From NCBI GenBank assembly GCA_964561545.1, contig CAZLQF010000022.1, positions 1 through 41,649 of the forward strand: 41,649 nt of DNA, written 5' to 3'. Position 1 is the stretch's first letter; each line of letters begins with the position of its first letter. Positions 25,866 through 34,179 of this stretch are shown piece by piece. Source of the stretch: CAZLQF01 sp964561545. GTDB taxonomy: Bacteria; Bacteroidota; Bacteroidia; CAILMK01; CAYYUA01. The translations under genes and the position numbers were made by a program. The notes beneath the pieces are model-generated. The model saw only the letters and a list, made by a program, of their open reading frames with translations, did no database searches and was not told where the DNA came from.

Positions 25866-26256
25866 TTTGATCCTTTGACGAACAGTACCCCTGAAAAGTT
25901 ACAAAACAACTAAAATTCAGATGCGGGTGATCTACAACTAAATATTGGAGGGCTTTGTGCGTATTAGTTTTAACTCAAAACATACCTAATGATTGCCATA
26001 ATCATTGATCAATCCAGATATTTCCATGCATTGCCTTAAAACGAATTTCTACAATGTTCCATCAAATAGCAGAAAAGAGCTATTATATCTTTAAGATGCG
26101 TAATTCGGGTTTTAATCATTCTAAATCGATCAACCGCCATGAATATAATATTCTATTAAGATCCAATAAAATAAATGATTCAAAACAATATTGTTAAAAA
26201 AACGATCTATAGGTAAAGCTGTTAGGTAAATATATTTAATCCGATTCAGAAGTTAT
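25866..26256. other. Divergent control region of the ECF and porin operons
   Basis: 391 bases without a gene. The left end carries the ECF-type promoter. Two short perfect palindromes occur on the right: GAATATAATATTC (26141-26153, odd centre) and AACAATATTGTT (26184-26195). A TATATTTA box at 26231-26238 (seven of eight to the -7 consensus) lies 18 bases before the porin ATG. Confidence 0.5.
25877..25902 (-). promoter_or_regulatory. ECF-type promoter of the sigma operon
   Basis: On the minus strand GTAAC (25902-25898) is followed after exactly 17 bases by CGTC (25880-25877). The -35 GTAAC/GAAC and -10 CGTC elements with this spacing are typical of ECF sigma promoters, including those seen before ECF genes in Bacteroidota. 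The initiation point would lie only a few bases before the ATG at 25865, so the leader would be very short. Confidence 0.55.
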
Positions 26257-27441
26257 ATGCGAATAGAAACCACAACAGCATTCATCTTAGTTGCTTTCCT
26301 TTTAGTGGGCCATCAAGGCCACGTTAATCCTTTTGAAACTTCCAACGACTCAGAGAAAGGAATCCTAACAAAAGACACTTCCTACCTTAATATTGGTGGA
26401 GCATTAAGGTTCAATGCTTTTTATAAAAATTGGGATGGTCAAGAAAACAATCAAAACAAAGGAGGTGATTTTGACATCGATACTTGGCTGATGAACGCTA
26501 ATGGTTCTCATAATGGCATTTTAATTTCAGCTGAATACCGTTTTTACCCAGGTTTTAATTTTCTTCATCACGGATGGATTGGTTATGAATTTCCCAGCAA
26601 AACAAGTGTTAAATTGGGATTAAGTCAAGTTCCTTTTGGCTTGCTGCCTTATGCCTCAAGCAGTTGGTTTTTATCAATGGGTTATTATTTGGGTTTTGAA
26701 GATGATTATGATGTAGGCGTTCGTATAGATCAGGAAATGGGCGATTGGACTTTTAATGCTGCTTTCTATAAAAATAGCGAAGGCAGTTACACCGGCTCAA
26801 GTGACGCCAGCGCTCGCTATTCTTATGATGTAGTGGGCAAAAATGAAGAAATCAACCAATTAAACGGACGGGTTGTACGACAATTAGGCCATTTTGAAAT
26901 AGGTGCCTCCGGTCAATGGGGCCAGTTGTACCAAAGTGAGTTAAAACAATCTGGTGAGCATTACGCCTTTGCCCTTCATGGCAGAGCCAAGTTTGGTAAA
27001 CTAAGATTAAAGGCACAAGCTTTCAAATTTACCTTTGATCCTGTCCAATTGCCATCTGAAGAAAATAAATTAGTTATTATGGGAGCTTATGATTTTCCTT
27101 ATGAAGTTGCTAAACGGGGTACCATTGTTTCTGGAGGTTTTAACTACAAAGTCCCGGTTGGATTGGGTCCTTTAAATACAATAACCTTTTATACAGATTA
27201 TGCTTACTTTGATAAAGCTTACGAAACATTCGAGGATGCGCAAATGGTAGTAGGTGGCATTATGTTCTCTGCTGGCCCGGTAGTATCTTATTTGGATGTG
27301 GCCAATGGAAACAACCATCCTTGGGTGGGGCCTGTATGGACCGAAGCACTTTCGAGGGGTAAAGCACCTTCAAATGAATTGCAAGAACCCGATACAAAAT
27401 GGGCAACAAGAGTTAACCTAAACATAGGTTATTATTTTTAA
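26257..27441 (+). CDS. Porin-like outer-membrane beta-barrel protein
   Basis: 394 residues. A hydrophobic N-terminal signal (TTAFILVAFLLVGHQGH) is followed by strands in the style of phosphate-selective-type porins (PorO/PorP): LNIGGALRFNAFYKNW, GILISAEYRFYPGFNFLHHGWIGYEF, TSVKLGLSQVPFGLLPY, and a C-terminal strand RVNLNIGYYF ending in Phe. The N-terminal GGALRFNAFY and the KLGLSQVPFGL stretch are typical. It is the first gene of a unit with a betaine-type binding lipoprotein (95-base gap) and a Rieske-fold lipoprotein, so it may admit the small osmolyte bound by its neighbour. Solute specificity is inferred from position only. Confidence 0.75.
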   Translation: MRIETTTAFILVAFLLVGHQGHVNPFETSNDSEKGILTKDTSYLNIGGALRFNAFYKNWDGQENNQNKGGDFDIDTWLMNANGSHNGILISAEYRFYPGFNFLHHGWIGYEFPSKTSVKLGLSQVPFGLLPYASSSWFLSMGYYLGFEDDYDVGVRIDQEMGDWTFNAAFYKNSEGSYTGSSDASARYSYDVVGKNEEINQLNGRVVRQLGHFEIGASGQWGQLYQSELKQSGEHYAFALHGRAKFGKLRLKAQAFKFTFDPVQLPSEENKLVIMGAYDFPYEVAKRGTIVSGGFNYKVPVGLGPLNTITFYTDYAYFDKAYETFEDAQMVVGGIMFSAGPVVSYLDVANGNNHPWVGPVWTEALSRGKAPSNELQEPDTKWATRVNLNIGYYF

Positions 27442-27536
27442 TTTTTCAAGGAAAATTGAAGGTCAAGGAATTTTATTAATTTCGAATTGCCATACCAAAC
27501 CGTTGGCTAAGCATAAAAGTAAACTGTTAAAATTTT

Positions 27537-28505
27537 ATGGATCAATATCCCTTATTTCTTAAAAAGTTTTTTTATTTAATTTTAGTCATTCCTTTTCTCC
27601 TATTTTTATCCAATTGCCAAGACGATACCAATACAAATGAACAAGTAAAGGAGACCAATCCGGATACGCTAAAAAACGCATCTTCACGAGGTACTTCTCC
27701 TTATCAAAAAGCGCTTCAGGATACCAATACCCTTGACATTTTTTATGTGAATTGGACCGAAGGTGTGGCCATGACTCATCTGGTAAAACAGATCATTCAA
27801 GATCATTATAACCAATACAATGTTAAATTGCATCAATCTTACCTGGGTCCTATTTACGACTCATTAGCCTTAGGCACGCATGAGTTTTTTTTAGATGCCT
27901 GGCTCGATGTGGATACTACCAATCCCAAAACACAAGAATTCATGGATTTGGGGATAAATTTTGAGAATGCCAGATTCGGCTTAGCAGTCCCAGCATATAT
28001 TAAAACCAATACCATATCCGAACTCAATGACGATCAAACTGCTTTTAATAACGAAATTATTGGAATAGATAAAGGTTCCAGGGTTATGAATTTAACCGAA
28101 AAAGCCAAGAAAGCCTATGATCTTGAGCTTGAATTGATAGCATCAAGTGGTCCTATTATGACCAATCTTCTCAAAAAGGCAATAGATAATGAAAAGCCCA
28201 TCGTTGTTACGGGTTGGAAACCTCATTGGAAATTCTCGCGTTTTAACCTTAAATTCCTTGAGGATCCTAAAAATGTATATGGCAAGAAAAAGAACATTCA
28301 TACGTTAGCAAGGAACGAATTCGATCAGGATTATCCTGAAATTGCCACATTTTTAAGGAAATTTCAATTGAATGAGGTCCAAATGGGTTCCTTAATTAAA
28401 GCAACAGTTAAGTATCCTGGAGAACCTGCAAAAGGCATCAAGGAGTGGTACCGGGATCACAAAGAACTCGTAAAATCGTGGGTTAATAAAGAGAAAGCAA
28501 GTTAA
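27537..28505 (+). CDS. Glycine betaine/proline-type ABC substrate-binding lipoprotein (OpuAC family)
   Basis: 322 residues. A lipoprotein signal (LILVIPFLLFLSNCQ, Cys about 27) anchors the protein. The OpuAC domain is evident: DIFYVNWTEGVAMTHLVKQIIQDHYN, GTHEFFLDAWLD, GIDKGSRVMNLTEKA, and VVTGWKPHWKFSRFNLKFLEDP, ending with KEWYRDHKELVKSWV. Several Trp residues (W in NWTEG, DAWLD, GWKPHW) fit the aromatic cage that holds quaternary ammonium groups. No ATPase or permease gene accompanies it in the window, so it must either work with a transporter encoded elsewhere or have another role. It lies between a porin-like gene and a small Rieske-fold lipoprotein gene, three bases from the latter. Confidence 0.88.
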   Translation: MDQYPLFLKKFFYLILVIPFLLFLSNCQDDTNTNEQVKETNPDTLKNASSRGTSPYQKALQDTNTLDIFYVNWTEGVAMTHLVKQIIQDHYNQYNVKLHQSYLGPIYDSLALGTHEFFLDAWLDVDTTNPKTQEFMDLGINFENARFGLAVPAYIKTNTISELNDDQTAFNNEIIGIDKGSRVMNLTEKAKKAYDLELELIASSGPIMTNLLKKAIDNEKPIVVTGWKPHWKFSRFNLKFLEDPKNVYGKKKNIHTLARNEFDQDYPEIATFLRKFQLNEVQMGSLIKATVKYPGEPAKGIKEWYRDHKELVKSWVNKEKAS

Positions 28506-28508
28506 GTT

Positions 28509-28973
28509 ATGAAGCTAAAGCTTAATAATTATTCCATATTACTACCTTTTCTTGCATTGCTTTTTACAGGCTGTGATAAAGAAGATGAGGGGAAATATGA
28601 GCGAATTCCCGAGCGGAATGTCAACCGGGAGGTTAATATCAACGATCCTTATTACACTTCTCTCAATCATAAAGGCGGCTACATTTACCTGGACGAGGGG
28701 TTTAAAGGTGTTATCCTTGCAAAGTCCTATGACGGTGATTTCATAGCACTAGAAAGGGCTTGCCCTTACGAACCGAAAAAAGATTGTGCAAAAGTTACGG
28801 TAGACAGCTCCAATGTCTACATCCGATGCGGTCATTATGGATCTAATGAATGGATTCCATGTTGTAATTCCAAGTACAATTTAAAAGGTCACATCTTGGA
28901 AGGTCCTTCTCAAAAACCGCTTAAAACTTACAACATCCAAAAGGATGGAAGCATTGTTCAAATAAGAAATTGA
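28509..28973 (+). CDS. Rieske-fold lipoprotein with lost cluster ligands
   Basis: 154 residues. Lipoprotein signal with lipobox FTGC (Cys22). The rest aligns by eye with small Bacteroidota Rieske-like lipoproteins: GVILAKSYDGDFIALERACPYEP, then WIPCCNSKYNLKGHILEGPSQKPLKTYNI. In a canonical Rieske protein the ligands are C-x-H and C-P-C-H. Here the first His is Tyr87 (C85-P-Y87), the second-motif ligand Cys is Ile116 and the ligand His is Cys119. Only C85 remains of the four. C93 and C118 could still form the structural disulfide. A 2Fe-2S cluster of the usual kind is therefore unlikely. It is three bases after the OpuAC gene, so it is cotranscribed, but what it does there is unknown. Confidence 0.75.
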   Translation: MKLKLNNYSILLPFLALLFTGCDKEDEGKYERIPERNVNREVNINDPYYTSLNHKGGYIYLDEGFKGVILAKSYDGDFIALERACPYEPKKDCAKVTVDSSNVYIRCGHYGSNEWIPCCNSKYNLKGHILEGPSQKPLKTYNIQKDGSIVQIRN

Positions 28974-29115
28974 CCTAATTAAGCTTACTTTCCTCTTTCA
29001 ATAGGAATATCTAATATCTTTTAAGTAGTAACTATTGCATGGATCCGTTTTAAGCTACACTTATATTTTAAAGAAGAACAGGCAAACTGCAGAAAAAAAC
29101 CTGCCCTGCTTTAAT

Positions 29116-29150
29116 GCAAAAAACCGGACAGGTTTAATTACTGCCCGGTT
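29116..29150 (-). terminator. Terminator after the TonB receptor gene
   Basis: On the minus strand AACCGGGCAG (29150-29141) pairs with CTGTCCGGTT (29131-29122) with one G-U pair, followed by TTTTTTGC. It starts 15 bases after the receptor stop codon. An overlapping alternative stem using AAACCTG/CAGGTTT could serve the converging Rieske operon. Confidence 0.8.
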
Positions 29151-29164
29151 TGGTTGATTGAGGG

Positions 29165-31570
29165 TTACATATTGCCCCGTAAAGTTATGATGAAGTTTCT
29201 TCCTGGTCCTGATATACCGGAGGAATAAGGCCTGTACCGATGATCCAAAATGTTCTCAACTCCTGCCTGAATTTTTAATTCGTCTATAAGCTGGTAACCG
29301 ACCTTTAGGTTCAAAGTGTACCAGGAAGGCGTGTAAGGCTCTCTGTCATCATTTAACGCATAAATATGGGTTTTGGATTGCTCGCTTGGAGCCAGATTTT
29401 CGTTTTCAATCGATCCGTTATAAATGGTATAAAAATCCGCTTTGAAGCGTTCCGTTTCATAAATAAGATGCGCCCTTCCAAAAGTTGGGGCTACGTGGCG
29501 AATGGGCTTCCCTTCATCGGTTTCACCTTCAGTTATGTTGTATTTCAGGTTTGTTTTCAAACTTTCGGTGATGGCCCACTGGAAAGAAGCACTGACCCCG
29601 TATATGAATGCACTTGATGCATTTTGTAAAGCCTGGACCTCACTTTGTTTGCCGTCATATTGAATGGAATCCTGGCTCCCAAGCTTAGAAGGCCTGCGAA
29701 CCATGGCATTGGTTACGAAAGTATAGAAAGGCGTAACCTCAAATTTTATCCTGTCCTGCCAATTCTTGGAAACTCCAAGATCAAAATTATAAGTATACTC
29801 AGGCTCCAGATCATCATTAGGAACGACCACCCGGCCAGGCTCACTGTCAAAAACCTTTCCTACGTCATCTATATTTGGGGCACGAAAACCCGAGGATATG
29901 TTGGTCTTTAAATTCCAGCCTTTTCCGGGCTTAAATACCAAACCCACGTTTCCATTAGCTGCTCCTGTATTGAGTTCTATATCATCAAATGGAAGGGGAT
30001 AAAACTTCTGGTTGCCAGTTAGATCGGCATTTACCTGGACGCGCGTGTACCGAGCCCCTGTATTAAGCGTCCAGTGGTCATTGAACTCGTGCTTCCAAAG
30101 GGCATGGGCTGCTAAAGTTAAATGCTCCGATCCATCTGGATAACGAGTGGCTGTAGGTTCTTCTTCGTTTGTTTCTATGTTTTCCTTTCTTGCCTCAGAA
30201 TGAACAGTATTATGAACGGCCTGGAACCCATAAAAAAGCCGGTTATCAGCATCGATCTGCTTATCCAGGTCCAGGTTAGCCGTATAAATGTCGACCTGCT
30301 CTACACGATGGCGGATCGTATCGCTACCAAAATCACGATCATGCCGGCTTTCCTCATAATCCTGGCGGGCAAGGGTCAACCTGGCTTGATCAAACCATGC
30401 ATGATCTTTGGTATATTCAACCTCCAGGTTGTTCATCATCCATTTTTGAGGCCCATAATACCACTCAGCATTTTTAAAACCCTTGTTTTCATCACGGATC
30501 AATTGACGATCGTAACGCGGAATATCAGAAGTTGTTGAATAATGGAAGCCATACTGCAAATCCCAATGTTTATTAGGCTTAAACCGAACTTTTTGCATTG
30601 CATTCCACTGGTCATAACCGCTTTTTATTTGCAAGTTCTTATTCTCGTTCTTGATAATGGTATCCCGCCCGCTGATGCGCTCCACAAGGGAATCTCGTTG
30701 ATAATCAGGATTGCCATTGGATCCCATTTCCAAGTCTTCAAAGCCTGACCAGCTAAAGCTTGTAAGGAAGCCCCATTGTTCCGTACCAAAGTTTAAGTCA
30801 ATATGGCCGGTAATTTCTTGATTGGCTGTAGAATGCCGGCCCATAGCATTGGCTTGAAAATTCAATTGATCGTTGTGGGCAAGCCGCGGGTCTTTGGTAT
30901 GAAAATCCATGACGCCACCAAGGGCATCACTGCCATAAATAACGGAACCCGGACCAAAAATCACCTCTGTTCCTTGAATGATGTTGGGATCAATGTTGAT
31001 AACGTTCTGCAAGTTGCCGCCTCTGAAAATAGCATTGTTCATCCTGACTCCATCCACAACAAGTAGTACGGAATTGGTTGCAAACCCTCTGATCATGGGG
31101 CTTCCACCGCCCAACTGACTTTTTTGGACAAAAACACCACCAGAGGCCTCTAATAAATCTGCAGAGGTTTGGGGATTTTGAAATGCTATCTTATCTTGCG
31201 AAATGGTTTCAACCTTGTTCGGCACGTCTTCAATATCCTGTTCCCACTTGGTGGCAGATACAACAATTTCCCGGTAATCCAGGACCTGCTCGCTTAAGCT
31301 CACCTCAAAATTGTTTGCTCGAAGCTTTACATAAGCAATTCTCATGGTTTTAAAGGAAGGATGCCTGAATACCAAACTATCTGAAGGGGAAAACGAGCTA
31401 AGTGAAGCCCGCCCATCTTCATTCGTCAATGCCGATTTTGTTTTATCAGGTGTAAAAATGGTGACGCTTTGGATGGGCTTACCATCTTTACTTTTTACAA
31501 ATACTTCCTGTGCTTGCGCATAATTGGCAATCAATAGGAACAGCAAGCACATAATTATTTTATATGCCAT
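29165..31570 (-). CDS. TonB-dependent outer-membrane receptor, heme/hemoglobin type
   Basis: 801 residues. Signal peptide (MAYKIIMCLLFLLIANYAQAQ), a small carboxypeptidase-regulatory-like domain (about 22-95), a TonB-box-like EIVVSATK, then the plug (about 110-225) with GGGSPMIRGFATNSVLLVVDGVRMNNAIFRGGNLQNVINIDP and VIFGPGSVIYGSDALGGVMDF. These match the hemoglobin/heme/siderophore receptor class. The barrel contains FRAPNIDDVGKVFDS and, further on, NDDLEPEYTYNFDLG, resembling the FRAP/NPNL boxes of heme receptors. It ends NFIITLRGNM. Substrate is inferred; copper or siderophore uptake is possible. A dyad TGAATTCTAATTCA lies at 31610-31623, about 40 bases upstream. The gene at 31762 is upstream on the same strand and may be cotranscribed. 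Confidence 0.85.
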   Translation of the reverse strand: MAYKIIMCLLFLLIANYAQAQEVFVKSKDGKPIQSVTIFTPDKTKSALTNEDGRASLSSFSPSDSLVFRHPSFKTMRIAYVKLRANNFEVSLSEQVLDYREIVVSATKWEQDIEDVPNKVETISQDKIAFQNPQTSADLLEASGGVFVQKSQLGGGSPMIRGFATNSVLLVVDGVRMNNAIFRGGNLQNVINIDPNIIQGTEVIFGPGSVIYGSDALGGVMDFHTKDPRLAHNDQLNFQANAMGRHSTANQEITGHIDLNFGTEQWGFLTSFSWSGFEDLEMGSNGNPDYQRDSLVERISGRDTIIKNENKNLQIKSGYDQWNAMQKVRFKPNKHWDLQYGFHYSTTSDIPRYDRQLIRDENKGFKNAEWYYGPQKWMMNNLEVEYTKDHAWFDQARLTLARQDYEESRHDRDFGSDTIRHRVEQVDIYTANLDLDKQIDADNRLFYGFQAVHNTVHSEARKENIETNEEEPTATRYPDGSEHLTLAAHALWKHEFNDHWTLNTGARYTRVQVNADLTGNQKFYPLPFDDIELNTGAANGNVGLVFKPGKGWNLKTNISSGFRAPNIDDVGKVFDSEPGRVVVPNDDLEPEYTYNFDLGVSKNWQDRIKFEVTPFYTFVTNAMVRRPSKLGSQDSIQYDGKQSEVQALQNASSAFIYGVSASFQWAITESLKTNLKYNITEGETDEGKPIRHVAPTFGRAHLIYETERFKADFYTIYNGSIENENLAPSEQSKTHIYALNDDREPYTPSWYTLNLKVGYQLIDELKIQAGVENILDHRYRPYSSGISGPGRNFIITLRGNM

Positions 31571-31761
31571 ACTTTCAAGTTTTTTTGAACAACGCTTAAT
31601 GTAAATGATTGAATTCTAATTCATTATAAAATAATGGTCCATTAATCAAGCCTTAACCGCTTGGGCATTGAACAAACCATAAGTGTTGGAATTGATCCAG
31701 CAACCCACCCTGATGAATGGACTTGATCAACCATTATTGAAAAATATTAGGATGTAGTTTT

Positions 31762-32340
31762 TTAAAACAGGCAAACCAGAGGTGGTGGCGTTGATAAAGG
31801 GAGTGCAGGTTCTTTATATTGACTTCTTAGATCTAACCTGTGAACAATCCAGTAGGGATTGGAAAGGTTAAAGTTCAAGGTATGGTGAAACCAATTTTTG
31901 ATGGTTAGTTTCACTTCCTTGGAATTGTTTGTTGACTTTTCCGCCCCTTCATAGGCTTGAAGCAGAGCTTGCAAACCTTGATGAACCTGCTCTTCTGCAT
32001 AGTCATGGTATGCACGGTACACGATGGAGTCGCTTTTTACTTTTGATTCCACAATGTCATAAAGCTTACCCTTGTACCAGAATTCGGTTTCATGTACCTT
32101 TTTAAAAGTGGAGCGATCCAGGTCATGGTTTTTTGGGATGGCTATTCTTGTTAATTTGGCTTCTTGTTCTTCCTTCTTAAATTTTTGCTCTACTTGTCCA
32201 CGAATGGTTTTCACTTTGGAATGGTATACCAACCAATAACCGCCCATGTTAAAGACCAAAGCAATAATGAGTAAACAACTTGCATAAGGCAACCATGAGC
32301 CATTTTCTGGCTTGTATTTTTGAATAAACGCGCGAAACAT
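31762..32340 (-). CDS. Small membrane-anchored protein of unknown function
   Basis: 192 residues from the ATG at 32340; a GTG seven codons earlier is an alternative. A membrane helix at about residues 19-39 (YASCLLIIALVFNMGGYWLVY) is followed by a charged periplasmic region with EFWYKGKLYDIVESKVKSDSIVYRAYHDYAEEQVHQGLQALLQAYEG, and a tail with NPYWIVHRLDLRS and LSTPPPLVCLF. The C-terminus (Pro-rich, ending in Phe) and the YKGKLYDIVE stretch recall small hypothetical proteins found next to TonB-dependent receptors in Bacteroidota, but I do not recognise a named family. Position upstream of the heme-type receptor (191-base gap, same strand) suggests a linked role in metal or heme acquisition. 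Confidence 0.6.
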   Translation of the reverse strand: MFRAFIQKYKPENGSWLPYASCLLIIALVFNMGGYWLVYHSKVKTIRGQVEQKFKKEEQEAKLTRIAIPKNHDLDRSTFKKVHETEFWYKGKLYDIVESKVKSDSIVYRAYHDYAEEQVHQGLQALLQAYEGAEKSTNNSKEVKLTIKNWFHHTLNFNLSNPYWIVHRLDLRSQYKEPALPLSTPPPLVCLF

Positions 32341-32457
32341 AGCCCAAGCAAAAATAAGCACGATTCAACTAAACTGAAAACCATTAATTAAGCGTAGTTT
32401 ATCCATCAATTAGGTCATTGAATTAATGCGCCCAAGGATTGACATGAAATTGATACA

Positions 32458-33369
32458 TCACGAATTTTCTAAGTTCATGGTATAAACCCGATTCTGTTCA
32501 ACATAATCAATTAATTCATCCAAATTTTTAATAAGCTTAACATTAGGAGGAACTTCATATTGATTGTTTAAGGCTTGCCAGCCAGTAAGTAGTACAGTTG
32601 CTTCTACAAAATTATTGGCCAAAAAGTTAACATACTCCTGAAGCACGTCTGAACCAGGATTAGCACTAAATATTGAGAATATGTAATCAGGTTTGTGAAT
32701 GTCATATACTTTTTTGACATCCTCCAGCGGCACGCTTGTTCCCAAATAAACTACTTTTTGATTTCTGGATTTGATCAGGAAGTTAGAAAATAAAAGCCCG
32801 ATTTCGTGGAGTTCATTTTCTGGTAAAAATAAAAGGTATTTCTTAGCGCCTGCCATTTCCGGATTGATCTGACCATCTATAGCAACAATGATCTTTTGCC
32901 GTATGAGATTAGAGATAAAATGTTCGTGGGCCGGATTGATTGACTCGGTTCGCCACAGGATCCCGATCTTTTCAAGAAACGGGTAGACGAGGTTGATTAT
33001 GGTTTGTTCAAACCCGTTTTGAAGGATATGGGTTGAAAGAACTTTTTCAAACCGGTCTTCATCCATTTCCATCATTGCCACCATTAAGGCATTTAAGTTG
33101 GTATGCTTGGAGGTGTGGGATTCGGCAATTTCCCGAACCTTTTCGTTTAAGTCATCACGGGACATTTTGGCAATGGTAGAGATCTTGTAATTGTGCTCAT
33201 AAAGAAGACTTACATTGAGCAAGTGCTTTAAATCTTCATCCAGGTAATACCGGATATTGGTTTCTGTTCGCTTGGGACAAAGAATGTTGTAGCGTTGTTC
33301 CCAAACTCTTATTGTATGTGCTTTAATTCCTGATAAAAACTCAAGATCCTTAATTGAATAACTTGCCAC
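32458..33369 (-). CDS. MerR-family regulator with cobalamin-binding light-sensor domain (CarH-like)
   Basis: 303 residues. An N-terminal MerR helix-turn-helix (1-70: SIKDLEFLSGIKAHTIRVWEQRYNILCPKRTETNIRYY) is followed by a helical cobalamin cap (about 90-170) and a Rossmann-like B12-binding domain (175-290). The photoreceptor signature W-x9-E-H is exact: W139, E149, H150 (LWRTESINPAHEHF). The lower-ligand motif E-x-H-x-x-G is E186-L-H188-E-I-G191. In CarH these bind adenosylcobalamin, which light cleaves to release DNA and derepress carotenoid genes. The gene adjoins the carotenoid operon, supporting this role. Translation starts at GTG (33369) with AAGGCGGAAG before it. Functional light sensing is inferred, though all key residues are present. 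Confidence 0.88.
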   Translation of the reverse strand: MASYSIKDLEFLSGIKAHTIRVWEQRYNILCPKRTETNIRYYLDEDLKHLLNVSLLYEHNYKISTIAKMSRDDLNEKVREIAESHTSKHTNLNALMVAMMEMDEDRFEKVLSTHILQNGFEQTIINLVYPFLEKIGILWRTESINPAHEHFISNLIRQKIIVAIDGQINPEMAGAKKYLLFLPENELHEIGLLFSNFLIKSRNQKVVYLGTSVPLEDVKKVYDIHKPDYIFSIFSANPGSDVLQEYVNFLANNFVEATVLLTGWQALNNQYEVPPNVKLIKNLDELIDYVEQNRVYTMNLENS

Positions 33370-33510
33370 TGCTTCCGCCTTTTACTTTACCCAAATACTT
33401 ATTCCCGTACATAGATTTATAAACACGCGAAAAAAGATGTTGTTTATTTAAGCTAAAAAAAGTTCAACAATATAAAATCTCCCTGCTCAAATCTAACTTT
33501 GAAAAGGCAT

Positions 33511-34179
33511 CTAAAAATAGTAGCACAATATGAAGAAGCCCAGTTGTATGAGAATCAAAGCGATGGCTACCGGGTTGGTTTTAGAAAAATCAGCCCGATG
33601 AAAATACAACAAAAAAATAAAGCTGATCAAAAACCAAGCAAGATAATTTTTAAATGGGACCATGTCACTATTCCAAAACCATAAGCCATATTGAGTGGCA
33701 AAAGGCTCCAGGAAAATATCCAATAAAACCAAAACACCTGATCCTGAAAAAGCCATCAACCAATATTGATTCGATTCCTTGTTGTGGGTAAGCGCTCCAG
33801 CACCATAAACCAAAATCGTCCAAAGGAAACCTATCATAATTGGAGTACCAAAAATCTTAGGTCCCAGAACATTGCCATAATGATACGCTCCAAACAGCAG
33901 CCCGGTTTTAACACCCAAAATTTCAATTAAAAAGGTACCCAAAAATGTAACCAATAAGAACTTAAAGAATTCCCTGGACCATACCCGTTGAAAAAATAAA
34001 GCCAAGCCACCGGTTAATAAAAGGTGATAAGGAGTAAGGGTCGTAAATATATGTTCAAATCTGGTAAAATTATAACCTACAATACCTACCAAGTGCAAAA
34101 CAACCAGAATAACAACGACTATAAAGGTACTTTTCTTCCTTTCCACTTGTAAGTGCTTTTGAGCTTGAAATATAGCCAT
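33511..34179 (-). CDS. cruF: CruF-family carotenoid 1',2'-hydratase
   Basis: 222 residues from the ATG at 34179; a TTG at 34197 is an alternative. Polytopic membrane protein with about seven helices of the CruF/COG2324 family. LLVTFLGTFLIEILGVKTGLLFGAYHYGNVLGPKIFGTPIMIGFLWTILVYG and LLDIFLEPFATQYGLWFWNSDMVPFKNYLAWFLISFIF show the conserved E, H-Y and W-N patterns. CruF adds water across the C-1',2' double bond of the acyclic carotene end, creating the tertiary hydroxyl that glycosyltransferases use. It overlaps the upstream glycosyltransferase gene by 61 bases, so expression is tightly linked. Last gene of the crtD operon; the CarH-like gene follows after 141 bases. Confidence 0.88.
   Translation of the reverse strand: MAIFQAQKHLQVERKKSTFIVVVILVVLHLVGIVGYNFTRFEHIFTTLTPYHLLLTGGLALFFQRVWSREFFKFLLVTFLGTFLIEILGVKTGLLFGAYHYGNVLGPKIFGTPIMIGFLWTILVYGAGALTHNKESNQYWLMAFSGSGVLVLLDIFLEPFATQYGLWFWNSDMVPFKNYLAWFLISFIFLLYFHRADFSKTNPVAIALILIQLGFFILCYYF

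Noticed and set aside
30122..30538. 138-codon plus-strand frame inside the TonB receptor
   Set aside because: Antisense shadow of a barrel gene whose own frame is intact over 801 codons.
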